Under the pieces are notes generated by a model. It did no database searches, was not told the origin of the DNA, and worked only from the letters and a program-made list of their open reading frames with translations. Positions 48,218 to 59,873 of a stretch of DNA of 64,000 nucleotides are shown here, one piece after another. The stretch lies in NCBI GenBank assembly GCA_964020155.1, contig OZ026556.1, forward strand, positions 2,796,001 to 2,860,000, in the 5' to 3' direction. The stretch comes from Chondrilla cf. caribensis (Eukaryota; Porifera; Demospongiae; Chondrillida; Chondrillidae). Every line of letters starts with the position of its first letter. Positions within the stretch are counted from its first letter, which is position 1. The translations under genes and the position numbers were made by a program.

Positions 48218-48685
48218 TTGAAATGGGTACATCGCCACTACCTCAACAAAATAAAATGGCAGATCAAGGGTCAGCTACGGCAGACTAATTCCAAGCTTCA
48301 TTTTGTAATACATCATACACCGTTAAATTTCAAACTTAATTGTTCCCTATTAAAAGACATGTCACCCTCTATTCTTCGAATGACAAAACTTGATGCTGAT
48401 GGTGACAAGGCAGTTTCAAATTTTGTCTCAACTATCAGCAAGAATGCACTGGTCAGTGTGTTTTTCATGTTATCTGTATATTCTCATGTACTGGTTCACC
48501 ATGTTGTATGTACTGTCCACTCAGAAAGATGTTGCTATTTGAACCAGAACAGAAGCAGCATCGATCTGTCTTTCCTTGTCTTTTACAAAGCTGAATCAAG
48601 TGACAAGTGTTTCAGAGACTGGTCGATGGACTGCATGGTTCGTAAGCAAGACATGAATGACTGTACTTCACATACAGAATACTGA
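48218..48685 (+). other. Open frame of 155 codons, unidentified
   Basis: The plus-strand frame has ordinary composition (for example SPSILRMTKLDADGDKAVSN, FVSTISKNALVSVFF), no repeats, and no domain I recognise. It could be a transposon remnant or chance; it sits between the 1-kb repeat and a CA tract. Confidence 0.25.
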
Positions 48686-48778
48686 CACACTTCCATACAC
48701 ATAAACACAACACACTTGCACATGCAACCTATATTTGTAAATCATGTATACATATCGATAGTAGCACGTATGCAAGTA

Positions 48779-48881
<103 letters not shown>

Positions 48882-50125
48882 CACACACAAACACATTTAT
48901 ACTAGACATGTGTACACTGTAGAAACCATCAAACACACAAGTGCAAATGTTGATATGTGTGTACATGTCCTCCTCTGTATAGAGTCACCCTCACTTACTT
49001 GTTGGTTTGTCTGCTAGATCAGTACCAGCCACCATGTTTGGTATTCGTAGGACACATCCTTTGTTCCACCCTCAGCAGACTTCTTCTCATGTCCTGGGTT
49101 ACCACTCTCCATCGACCAGAGGTTCTGAGAACCTCCCGTTGGAGTGTGAGCAGTAAGGATGTGGCCGAATCATTCAACTTCTCAGAATCATTGGCTGTTT
49201 GGAGAATCTGACCTGACAGGAAAACACAAGTATACACATCATAAATCAGTAACACTGTGTTCATACAGCACTGTATGTGGCAATGCAGCATACTACATGA
49301 GACTTGTAACCTGAGGTGTATGCTGAATTAATAAAAGCTAGATGTAAAAACACAAAGTCAATGTACAGTGAATTCTTGAATTCAAGTACTAGCCTCTTTG
49401 CTCTTGAAACAAATTAAAGGGAGTAACAAATTGCTGTGGGATGGAGCCCTACTGATACTGAAACAGAACTGCAAAGGGGTTCAAATCACTGAGCGATATA
49501 AGCCAGGGGGCCCAAATCATTTTAGTATGAGCTGGGGCCCATAATCATTGAGCACCGTCAAAGATTGTAACAGGCAAGACACATGGAAGGTGCATGATGT
49601 CCATTCTGTGTTTACTGCCAGTATACGTCAAGCAGCTAATTTTGCACTATTGGCAGTGGACAGAGGTAAAATTCACTGTATGGACATAGATGTATCAGTA
49701 TCTACGTACATACATGTGCAGAAGGAAAAAGCCTTGCAAGACGGTAGTACATGTGATGAATATTATATTAAAGAATGTGAACTTGAATAGCTGATGTACA
49801 AAGTTATACAAGAGTTTCTATAGAAGTATAATGAGTATGATGCATCCAACTGTAAGGCTAAGCAAACTCAGAACGTAAAACAACTACATGTACTGTACCT
49901 CACTTAAAAACGAATTCACTGCACAAATTTATATAATCAAGTGAATCCCACTAATATGACAAACCTGAATGTACGTACTCTGTTTATGCATATTACAGGC
50001 ACAAAACTAGCTGGTTTTCACAATAAATATGGCTGCTAAGAGTTCCTCTCGAGTGCCTTTAACATAAGAACATAAGATAAAGTTCAGAATCTGCATGTAC
50101 GCTAGTGTCCACATTAATATTTACT

Positions 50126-50161
50126 GTGTGTGTGTGTGTGCGTGTGTGTGTGTGTGTGTGC

Positions 50162-50209
<48 letters not shown>

Positions 50210-50400
50210 ATGTGTGTGTGTCTGTGTTTACGTATGTGCATTTGTGTGTGTGGATGCACATGTGTGTGTGTGTGTGTGTATGTGTGTGTGTGCGTGTGCA
50301 TGTGTGTGTGCGTGTACATGTACATGTGGGTCTGCATTTATGTGCATTTGTGTGTGTGTGCATGCATGTGTGTTTGTGTGTGCATGCATGCATATGTGTG
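50126..50400. repeat. (GT)n / GTGTGCAT repeat
   Basis: Long GT-rich tract with ATG and TACATG interruptions, in an intron of the dynein pseudogene. Confidence 0.9.
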
Positions 50401-52142
50401 TGCAGCAAAATTCAACTACTACGTACATAATATTATGTAGATTGTATTATCTTGACATTCAGTACCTGATCAAAGTAATTGTTTATACGACCACCATATA
50501 TGCACTGGGACAGCAATGTGCACAGAGCATTCCATGGGATCTTCTCAGGTGGAACATTGGAACGGCCCTGCATACGCAAGTAAGACAAAAACTTTGTGTG
50601 GCACCAAATTTTAAAATTCAATAATACTGCAAATTAGTACTTACGTATTTCTTCTTCAATGAAGACCTTACAGAAATAGTGTGCCTGACATAACATAACT
50701 GTGCGGCCATATACAACCAAGCATCAAGTGTGTCGCAAGACATCTTCAAGACGGATTCATTGAATGCATACTTCTTAGCCCATCCCAAAGGGACATAGTG
50801 CAATTGTTCTTGAATAATTGCATGTATCCAAGCCAAAATAAAGACTAGTACATTTTGGACATTTCAGCAGGTTCCTAACAGGACAAAGGGATGCATACCA
50901 CATTCAAAGAATGTAGACCTGTAATCCTACAATTACTCTCATTATTGGATGTAGTTTTAAATCACAAATCACATATTAGAACTGTACAGATGTGAAAAAC
51001 ACTTGGGACTCTAAACAAAAAGATGGACAGGTCGCTAAATCATTTGTTAAACAATAATAATGAGAACTTGAAGTATTTTTTCAACAGATGTGTGATGCAT
51101 ATGAGAATATTGATACATTGATGCAGTGATGGGATATTTCCTCACCCTAGACATCCTGGATGTTGATACAGTACTGAACTTTCTCAACAAATTGGCTTTC
51201 ACTCCAGGTGGAGGCTAGAAGGTCACAATACGTGAAACTCACAACAGGTTTACAGGAACTTATTCAGATGTGTCATGAACGTATGTAAGCACATGTGATA
51301 CATTTGACTATGGCAATATCAAAAATCAATAGAAGTGACATACTCTGGTGTTGATAGGGAAGAAAAGTCTGAATGCTGCATGAGGTGTTACGGAGTGCAG
51401 TTGCTTTTCCATCTGCACAAGCCACTGAGGTGCCAGGTGTACATTCTTGCATGAGCATTACCCACCTGTGAGATGGAGTGTTACATACATTATGACCACA
51501 TCACTTAATCTCTCAATTTGTAGATGTATGTGCATAAATGTCACACATTATAGACATGACAGCAGCTTGTAAAAATAATACATTTGATGCAAATTATGTT
51601 TTACACAAATAGGATTGTGTTGACATTATAAATGAGGAACATGGAAATTAGAGAATACATGTGACATTGTAAGTGTCTTCCATCAAATTCTACTTTGAAG
51701 TTTGTTTGATACTATGTTTACAAGAATCAATGGGGAAGTTTCATATACTCATCAGTACTGCAGACATGTCTGTTAATACTGGAAACTTAGAAAAAACGAA
51801 ACTAACTACTTAACAATATTATCACCCCTCCAACAAGTCAGCGCATATCTTTCAGGTGTGGTTTCATTCAGCCAATTTATGAAGTCCTAAGCAATATAGA
51901 AGTAGGCATGTCATAATGAAATTGTACAACGAAAGTACTAGAATATTTTGTGACATTGTAGGCAGGTAAATCAAAGGGAAAAGGTGGTTTATAAAACCTC
52001 TACAGCACACTTGCAATTATTAAGTCATTAATGATGCATCACTCTCTCCATTAACTGATCAAGCCATTTTCCTGTCACCAACAACATCAGCAACAGCGAA
52101 CAATGGAGCAATATAACAAAATTGCCATCATATGACACAAGC

Positions 52143-52236
52143 TAGTTATGTCCCTTCCACACAGGGTGTGCAGCTAATAATAATACAGTCACACTTTCAA
52201 TTAATAACCGAGGGCGTCTATGGAAGAGACATAACT
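52143..52236. repeat. Foldback element related to the 9,722 hairpin
   Basis: AGTTATGTCCCTTCCACACA at the left and the complement of TTAGTTATGTCTCTTCCATA at the right, with GGGTGTGCAGC inside. Confidence 0.5.
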
Positions 52237-52449
52237 AATACTTACATTCTACAATCACAAAGTGTACACTAACTTGCTTTCCAGAAGCAAAGTCCTTCAG
52301 ACCGGTAAAACTTCTAACACTCTCAGCAAGGTGGCACATTGAACCAACCTGTAAATACAGGAGAATACATATGTACAGTCAAAAAATGAGATATACATAT
52401 GTAGTATATAGTGATACTGTTGTGTTAACAGTATGCACCATATTGGTAC

Positions 52450-52548
52450 TTATAGCCTGCCTATGTGTGCTACAGCAGTAATAAAGTGATAATTGATTGC
52501 CAAAGATAATCAATAATCACTATTCTACAGTTGTACACCTATAAGTAT
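52450..52548. repeat. Foldback MITE family B, copy 3
   Basis: TAGCCTGCCTATGTGTGCTA then CAGCAGTAATAAAGTGATAA, with a complementary right half ending CACCTATAAG. Confidence 0.5.
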
Positions 52549-55500
52549 GTAGCATGCATACATGTAAGGCTATGTACGTATATAAATTTTGAGCAAAGAT
52601 TAATGGAAACATGTAGCATTTACATCATGGGAACTGTGTTCAAATCATGGATGTGGGCACACTATACCCTCAATGCAACATGCTACATTAAACTTACTTG
52701 TTCTGAAGAAAGTTCAGGATAGTTTCTGCTGGTCACCTATTCTTAGTGCATCTCTCCTGAAAAGCAAATATTCAAGTTCTTCATTGTAGTCGTGTTCTCT
52801 GTTTAATGTAAGAAACAAAATTAAGATGATATGTATGTACATCATAGTAACCAACATAACAAGTCTGAAGATGGACAACACTACTTACAATCAGGCATAA
52901 CCTACTCATACAGGACAGGGAGTCATATGTATCTACACACAAAGTACATGCATGACCTACTGTTTCAATCCATACATGAAAGGTACTGAACAAAATCAAT
53001 TGCAAACCACTATTCCTACCATATCATAGACTGCATCCGAGATTCAACAGTATAGGTGTTAAAAATGCAAAACCAACATTAATTACTCAAATACAATTAG
53101 TTGGGCACACACTGGTAAGATAACTACAGATTAAGGGAATATTGAAAAATATCTTTTCTAAACAAACACTGAAGTGTGTGATAAGAAGTATACAGTACAT
53201 AGATACACACAACATACATACTGTACATTCGTATCTATGCAGCTTAAATCAGAGCATTGGGAATCTTAACAAACCAACTTTGTGTCAATCTTCCGGTGTA
53301 TTCAACTCAGTAACAAAGCAAAGACAATGTGATCATCATGCAGCATACCATGAGCAGCTCTGTTGTACACAGTCTGTACCATGAGGGATACAACACTCAT
53401 ACATCAGTAATAAGAACATGACCCCTGTAAAGTGCACGTGTACACACCCAAAACAGCTCCTTGGTTATCGTCTGCAGGCACTTCTTGTGATTCTTGTGAT
53501 CAACTATACCCTCAGTTAGGGGTTACCATTCAAAACATACAGAAACACATGTAGGAAGAACTTTAGGGAAAACTGATACAAAAAGTGCACTTGAGACAGT
53601 CCCTCAATTGTGAAGTAAATGGATGAACACGACGCTGCAAGTGGTACATATTTCTGAGACACTTGCTTGACCTCTGCCATTACAATCTCAGTTTCCTCCA
53701 TGACACTTCTCCAGCTTCTTCCTTCAGATTCTCCAGTTAAATTATAATACTATTATGGGTATATACATATACACATATACAATACTGTCGATGCAATCAT
53801 TTTCATCTGTAAATAGTACATTTCACACATTAATTCACTAAAACTGACTTGCCATGCATGTCCAAGATTCTTCCCTTAACTTGATTCAAGGCAGACAATA
53901 AGAGTTTTTCCAAATGCCTCAGTCTCAACAAGTACTCTCCTTGAATATTCATTAGATCTGGTCGTTTCTCATCAACATCCTGATGCCCAGCCTTAAGAAC
54001 TTAAGCAGATATTACATGGGAGCCCAGATTCGGACAAGACCTTCAATAGACAGTGTTTCACAGGGCTTTACAGCTTCATAGATCCCCTTGACCCAGTGGG
54101 TCAGTTCACACGGACTATACACATAATGTGGTTGCATATTTTGAGTGAAGCATTCCTAAAAATATAAAAGAAATGTAATCCTGGCATGATCACTGTGATC
54201 TTCTCATTATGTCACTTGAAATTTACCTGTGACGTCAAATAGAAATCAACCATTGCTTCAGTAAGAGGGTTAGCATACATTCTAAATGGAGGCAGCAGTC
54301 TCAACATGGCACAATTGAAGGTCCCATAAATTTGCATCAGGGATTGATGACCAAGATAGTCCTCATACACAACTGGAACATGACGTAAAGAACTGAAGAA
54401 AGAGCAAAACAGGAACTAAATTACATGGTGTTGGTGTTAAGGAGAAATATGCGTGATTATTTTGTCAAAGTCTTTGTATGTACCTTTGAGACATACGTAG
54501 GCTTTTGGCCCGGGTTAGTGGGAGGATTACAAGCACCAACAAACTGAACATGCTCCAATTTGATCAAGTACAATCAGTAGTCCTGTAGAAACCACCATGC
54601 TCTCTACAGTTTGCCTCATAAATAATATCACTCTCTGGGTACCTATTTAATAAACATATGCAAAGAAAATTGGATATGTTTCTTCAAGTAGGATGAAATT
54701 AAGGATGGCTTCTTACATACCATATTTATCCAAATTAGGCAGGTTAATTTCATCACAGAAAAATACAAACCATTAGCCATAGAGAGTTTCTAAACTCACA
54801 ATAATATTGGTCAAATGTCTTCAGTAGCAGCTCTGGAGTTGTGGCACTTTAGAATTTCAGGCCAATAACCTATGAGAAATATTAATGTGAAAGGAATAAA
54901 TGCATATACATACATATGGGATATGATATTGTGTGCACCCTATATACACTAGGGAGCATACAAATTTGATAGTCTACTGGGCTCCTTGAAAGGTGGTACA
55001 ACTTGATCTTATCCTATTATTGTAATTTGAGTGATTCAATTCAATAACTCAAGTTTATCATTACTGAATATACGTGTGGTCATATGTAAGAGTCTGTCAG
55101 GTATTACAGACACATAACAGTGTATTGATGTTGCCACTCACTTGGATGCAATGCTGTGTGTAGTAGATAACAATAACATATTCTATTTACTTACATGATG
55201 TGTATACTATAACACTATACAGTCAGACATCTTTACAGCAGTACTGTTTATAAGGACAGTCTGTTTATAACAACATGACTTGTTGGCACAGATACATTCA
55301 CATACAAAGTCATCGTATTGGGTGCAAAGCAATCTGGTTATAATGGCAAGGAAAGTGAAGAACCAAGGGTGATGTTGTAAAGAAGCTTAACTGTACAAGG
55401 AGCACAGGGTACCAAGAAATGAACACCTTTAACACTACTCACTTCCTAGTCAGGAAACGTTCTCAGGGCAACGAGTAGAGTCATTATCTTTCCACTACCA

Positions 55501-57099
55501 GGCAGACTACAGAGAACCATTGGTTTGTGTTCAGCTAACCATGTATTCAGCAAAGATTCATGGCAGTCTGTGTCTAGAGTGGGCACCACTATATCTGGGG
55601 ATCCAACTATATGTGTTTCTACTACAATTATCAATACAGTAGATTGCCATGTTATCCATTCTCCCTGTATGTTAACCTGCAAGATGTTAGGTAGTGATAA
55701 GTTTACATAGTACCATTAAAAGGCTGTTAAACATGCACTGCAAAACAGCAATTAACAACAAACCTCATAATGCATAATTGCATAGTGGATGCTGATGAAA
55801 GAGAAATAGTGGTAACATTTCTTAGGATGTTTCCTATGTCTTGTCTTGACTTTAGTTTGGTATATCCAGGAAAAGACCACAACAAACAGTAGGTGAGGCT
55901 GCAACTGGCATATTGATCTAGTTAATCAGGCTGTAACACAATGAAAATACACATGTAGATTAGCCATCAAAACAAGCAAGGTGTGTGCAAGTAGTTTACC
56001 TCCATTGGAAAGTCAGGATGGGTCTGACAGTAGCAAAAGACCTTTCCAATAGTCTGGTGGATCATTGAAAACAGTGCATTGAGAACTCTCAGTTTGGTGA
56101 ACTCCATGATGTGGTCCAGTCCTTTGCCATACTCAAGTGACTTCAAGACAAGACCCCCGGAGCCAAAGTGAGAAGAAATGATATCGACAACATCCTTCTG
56201 CACCTAAACATCGTGAAGAGAACAAAGAATGTACAGTTACGCAATGTGTATGCTGAAAGCACACAAGATATTGGAAAATACAGATACAATAAGCCACATG
56301 CGCACATGTACATTCATGATGTATTTTGCATAAATACAGTACCTACGTATATTAGATAAATAAACGTATTCAATAACCTGCATCTCTGGTGAAAAAACAT
56401 CAGATTTCCCACGAAAGCGAGCCCCCTTCATCAATAGAAGTGTGCAGTTTAAAACATTCTCAAAAATCATCTCAGACGTGAGAACTTCTCCACTGAACCA
56501 AACCATTCCACACCTACTGACAGTAGCCAGGGTTGCATATTTCAACTTTTAATCTTCAAACATTATACAAACCTACAGGAGCAAAGGACAATTAACAATG
56601 AAAACAGTTATAATAACACAATGTCATATTATTCACATATAACATCAACAGGACCTACGTACATTTGGTGGCAGAAATAAGCACTCTCCATTTGGCAAAG
56701 TTACAAGTTTATTGTCATCCAAAACACTGTTGAGGTGTTGTACCCATTCTGGATCAACACCTCCATCAAAAATTATCCACTGCCTCTTGGGAATTTCTCC
56801 TCCAACATTATCAGTAATTCTACAAAAACATATGACAACGATATAATGAATGGTATTGTTACCTTAAACATATCGATATACATACATAACATACCACTTA
56901 CAACAGAAGGTCAAATTTTCACAAAATCCAATACAATTCATAATAATTCTACCCCCCCACCAATATGTGTACTACGTTGATTTCCACCCATACATTTTGC
57001 TTCCATTAAGTCTACAAAATGTTTACCAAAGTACATGTACACATGGGTAACATATATACAAACATCTGTCCATGCAACAATTTGCATGTGAACTCAATT

Positions 57100-57590
57100 C
57101 ATGAATTGGGTTATTACCGAGCGTTAGCGAGGTAATTGTTTCCGTTCGTTTGGGGAGTCCGATCGAGCAGCCCACGCACATAATTGCGGTGGCCGCCAAT
57201 ATTGTGTGATTTAGGTCACTTTTTGGTTTCTTTGAACGCAAATCGTTCGTCGAACGAATCGATCAGTATTAAGTCATCCCACTGATGGTAATGGGGCACG
57301 GTCGCAGCATATATTGAAATGGCAAACTTGGACAAAGGTTGCCTGTGGTTCACACACGATCCGTTAAAAGAGCACTTACTTTTCGATTCCTCCCGTCGAC
57401 AAATTTCGGACTGCATCACTACTAAGTACCTTAAAACAATTCGAATAACAATTGTCAACTTTTTTGCACAACGATTTTTCGATTTCCTTCGCCGAAGAGC
57501 AGGGTTCGCCAATCCGTCGTTCGGGACACCAAATGGTCGGCCATCATGACGTCCATTTTGGAAGACATTTTTAGATGATGTCACTGAACT
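57100..57590. other. GC-richer unclassified block, probably transposon-derived
   Basis: Starts with TTATTACCGAGCGTTAGCGA and differs in base composition from its surroundings. A 122-codon minus-strand frame (57,216-57,584) has no recognisable domain. It carries a CCATTTTGG run near its right end. Confidence 0.35.
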
Positions 57591-57594
57591 ACGT

Positions 57595-57660
57595 CATATC
57601 ATAGATCTTGATATGCAAGATCTATTTGCGAGGTTCTGAACTTTGTTCACAACTAGTTTT
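57595..57660. repeat. 65-bp segment shared with the Tigger 3' region
   Basis: CTACGTCATATCATAGATCT through TTCTGAACTTTGTTCACAAC is nearly identical to 32,258-32,325. Contains the palindrome AGATCTTGATATGCAAGATC. Confidence 0.75.
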
Positions 57661-57723
57661 AAGTTTATGAGCAAGATCCTAGAACAACAGATCAGAGCCA
57701 TTTTCAGGAAACCAAACATATTA

Positions 57724-58112
57724 CAGTGCCAGCCAAAAGAAACGGAACGATTGTCACCTGGTGCGAAAATGGCGTCGTTCTGGAAGGATAACATCTTTCT
57801 TGACCTTCATAACCAAGTGTAGAGCTGGTCGGACAAACATAGAAATTAGATTATCGCATTTGAAGCGCTATACCTATCGATGTATTATTCGTAAGTGCTT
57901 CACGTGTTCCCGTATTCAGAAAATCCACAGTGGATATCGCAGTTGATTATCTAAACCAAATCACGTGAAATAATACTCCAAGAGCACGATTATGGCATCA
58001 TATTAGAAAAATACTTATCCATAACTAGATTTTCAGCTAAAATTCCATTCAACGTACAGGCGGCCATTTTACCAATTAAGAGCAATCGTTCCGTTTCTTT
58101 TGGCTGGCACTG
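57724..58112. mobile_element. Complete Tc1/mariner-type MITE
   Basis: 389 bp flanked by TA duplications, with 30-bp perfect TIRs starting CAGTGCCAGCCAAAAGAAAC. No transposase. A truncated relative is at 21,724. Confidence 0.85.
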
Positions 58113-59060
58113 TATATTGATTTTCCAACCTTGAATGATGAAGCTAAAGTTGTATTGATTCTGACTGCTGCATGTCGAAGTCCAGCAATTATGAAGAAGA
58201 TCTATACTATGTGGACTGACAGATTTTGTTCCTGATCATGTTTTTACCTATGTATAGTTTTTGTTGATCTATAAGTGCTTCATTGGACAATATGTCCTAG
58301 TGTCTGTAATGTTGACATGTTGCACTATAATAATAATTATCTATCTATCTATCTATCTATATGTACACAATACATAGAAGCATAAAAGCTCACAAACCTC
58401 CTGTACATGAATGCAGTCCAACTTAATATTGTGTGCGAACGTGCGTGCGTGCATGCGTGTGTGTGTGTGTGTGTGTGCACCACATTATGTTTCCATTGCG
58501 AAGCAAACTGTGCTAAAGAATACCTAACATACTTAGAGCGAACTTGGAATGCATATGGAGATAGGTCTATATACAGTAAAATCACATTAATGTATATGTA
58601 TTTGAACGAATTACGAGCACACATCAGGCATTCTCTGCATGGGATTATCTTCGATGGAACTTTGGGCTAACTTTGGTTGGTTGTATGTAGAATTCCTGCT
58701 TGAACAAAATTTGAATGACAGGGAATAAAATCACTTCAGAACCATAGCAATGCGAAACCTCGGGCTAACTTCGAACGACTTGAACTTCGCAGGTCAAGAA
58801 AACTGACTTTGAACACACTTCTTTATTCTTGCCAAATTCGAATATACTTCGGCCGAACTTCGGGCTAACATCGAATGACTTGAACTTTACAGGTCAAGAA
58901 GCGAACTTTACTAAGGAACATGCATACACATTCTAGACGGTTTATGATGCTATCAGTCCTTATAGCTAACACTAGTGACTGCATAGTGATCAGCTAAAAT
59001 CTACTACAACTGCAACAAATTGTTGTGACAATTTTAACACAAAACCTAAACAAGTTGTCC
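58113..59060. other. Intergenic region
   Basis: Holds an ATCT tetranucleotide tract (58,338-58,361), a short GT tract at 58,458, and two copies of a CGAACTTCGGGCTAAC-type motif (58,755-58,910). No gene recognised. Confidence 0.4.
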
Positions 59061-59072
59061 CCTTGACTGCTT

Positions 59073-59175
59073 ATGAAGCTCATGTTTGGAATTGAAAAGG
59101 CTCACCTGATTTTAGATGAGATGATAATGGATGGACAAATAGCAGAGACAAATCGAAGCCGTATGAGTGTCTGTT
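59073..59175 (+). pseudogene. Adaptor-complex sigma subunit exon (AP-4-like), isolated
   Basis: Sigma subunits are small longin-type chains of clathrin-adaptor-like complexes. The frame LMFGIEKAHLILDEMIMDGQ followed by IAETNRSR matches the C-terminal helix region, nearest to AP-4 sigma (pattern EKxHxILDEMxxxGxIxETNRxR). After ETNRSR the expected LAPL ending is replaced by unrelated residues. The upstream longin exons were not found on this strand. It is either a lone exon of a gene outside the window or a relic. The ATG at 59,073 is not expected to be a true start. Confidence 0.55.
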
Positions 59176-59873
59176 TGTCAAAATTGTTGCAAAGCGAACT
59201 GGTTTACTTCAGTCAGGACATCACTTTTGGATTTATACTCTGCTACAACCTGCTGGTAAACATGAGGCAGGTGTTCCAATTTCCTCTCCATCAGATTCCA
59301 ATTGTTTGCAATGTAACAGAGAATAATATGACTGAGGTTAGATACACCTACAAAATTAACAACAAAAAAGTAAAAGTGATTTTCATGAACATCATGTTTA
59401 CACAGTGTTAAACTGGTTTCCCCTTTAGTGATTTGAAAAAAATATTATATCCCTCCTACATAATAGGAACCATACATTTGGTCCTGGTTTTGTGTAGAGT
59501 AAAGGTAGATGAATTTTATGAAAGCCAATATTGTACTACAAGTACATACTGCCACAGTATAGTGCACAAGAGGTACATCATGCAATAAAAAGGGATATAA
59601 GTGGCTTAAATCCTCGCACCACAACAATCATTGTCTCTTCTAGCTTACTAAACAGTGTACGTAATTGATAATCTTCAATGTGTGCGTCACAGTGTGTGTG
59701 CTTATACGGTATCTACTTATATCCTGGTGCATGAGTGATTGATGGGTGGATCAAGAGAAATGTATGCTGATATATGTGATACACCACACGTTCTATGTTA
59801 CTGCTGCAGCAGGCCTAGGCAGGATATACATACATAGCTATAATTGTACACATAAAGAGAAAGGAATACTCAC

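Larger units (their letters stand above)
49019..56819 (-). pseudogene. DYNC1H1: Cytoplasmic dynein heavy chain pseudogene, AAA4-stalk region deleted
   Basis: Dynein heavy chain is the minus-end microtubule motor. Minus-strand exons follow the order of cytoplasmic dynein 1: 56819-56659 ([20 protein letters not shown]), 56572-56378 ([20 protein letters not shown]), 56203-56000 (HPDFPME), 55676-55443 ([34 protein letters not shown]), 54869-54721 (CDEINLPNLDKYG), 54642-54497 ([14 protein letters not shown]), 54392-54227 ([13 protein letters not shown]), 54154-~53868, ~53740-53445, ~51468-51345 ([19 protein letters not shown]), ~50836-50640, ~50590-50480 ([20 protein letters not shown]). Stops lie at 56549, 55446, 54849 and 54012; small frameshifts at about 54,575-54,595. 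The AAA3 Walker A is SLPGSGKI instead of GPPGSGKT. At 54,012-53,990 the end of AAA3 joins directly to AAA5-derived sequence. The most 3' exon (49,020-49,210) is weak. Confidence 0.85.

Noticed and set aside
57216..57584. 122-codon minus-strand frame
   Set aside because: No recognisable family or splice context, and it lies in repeat-like sequence.
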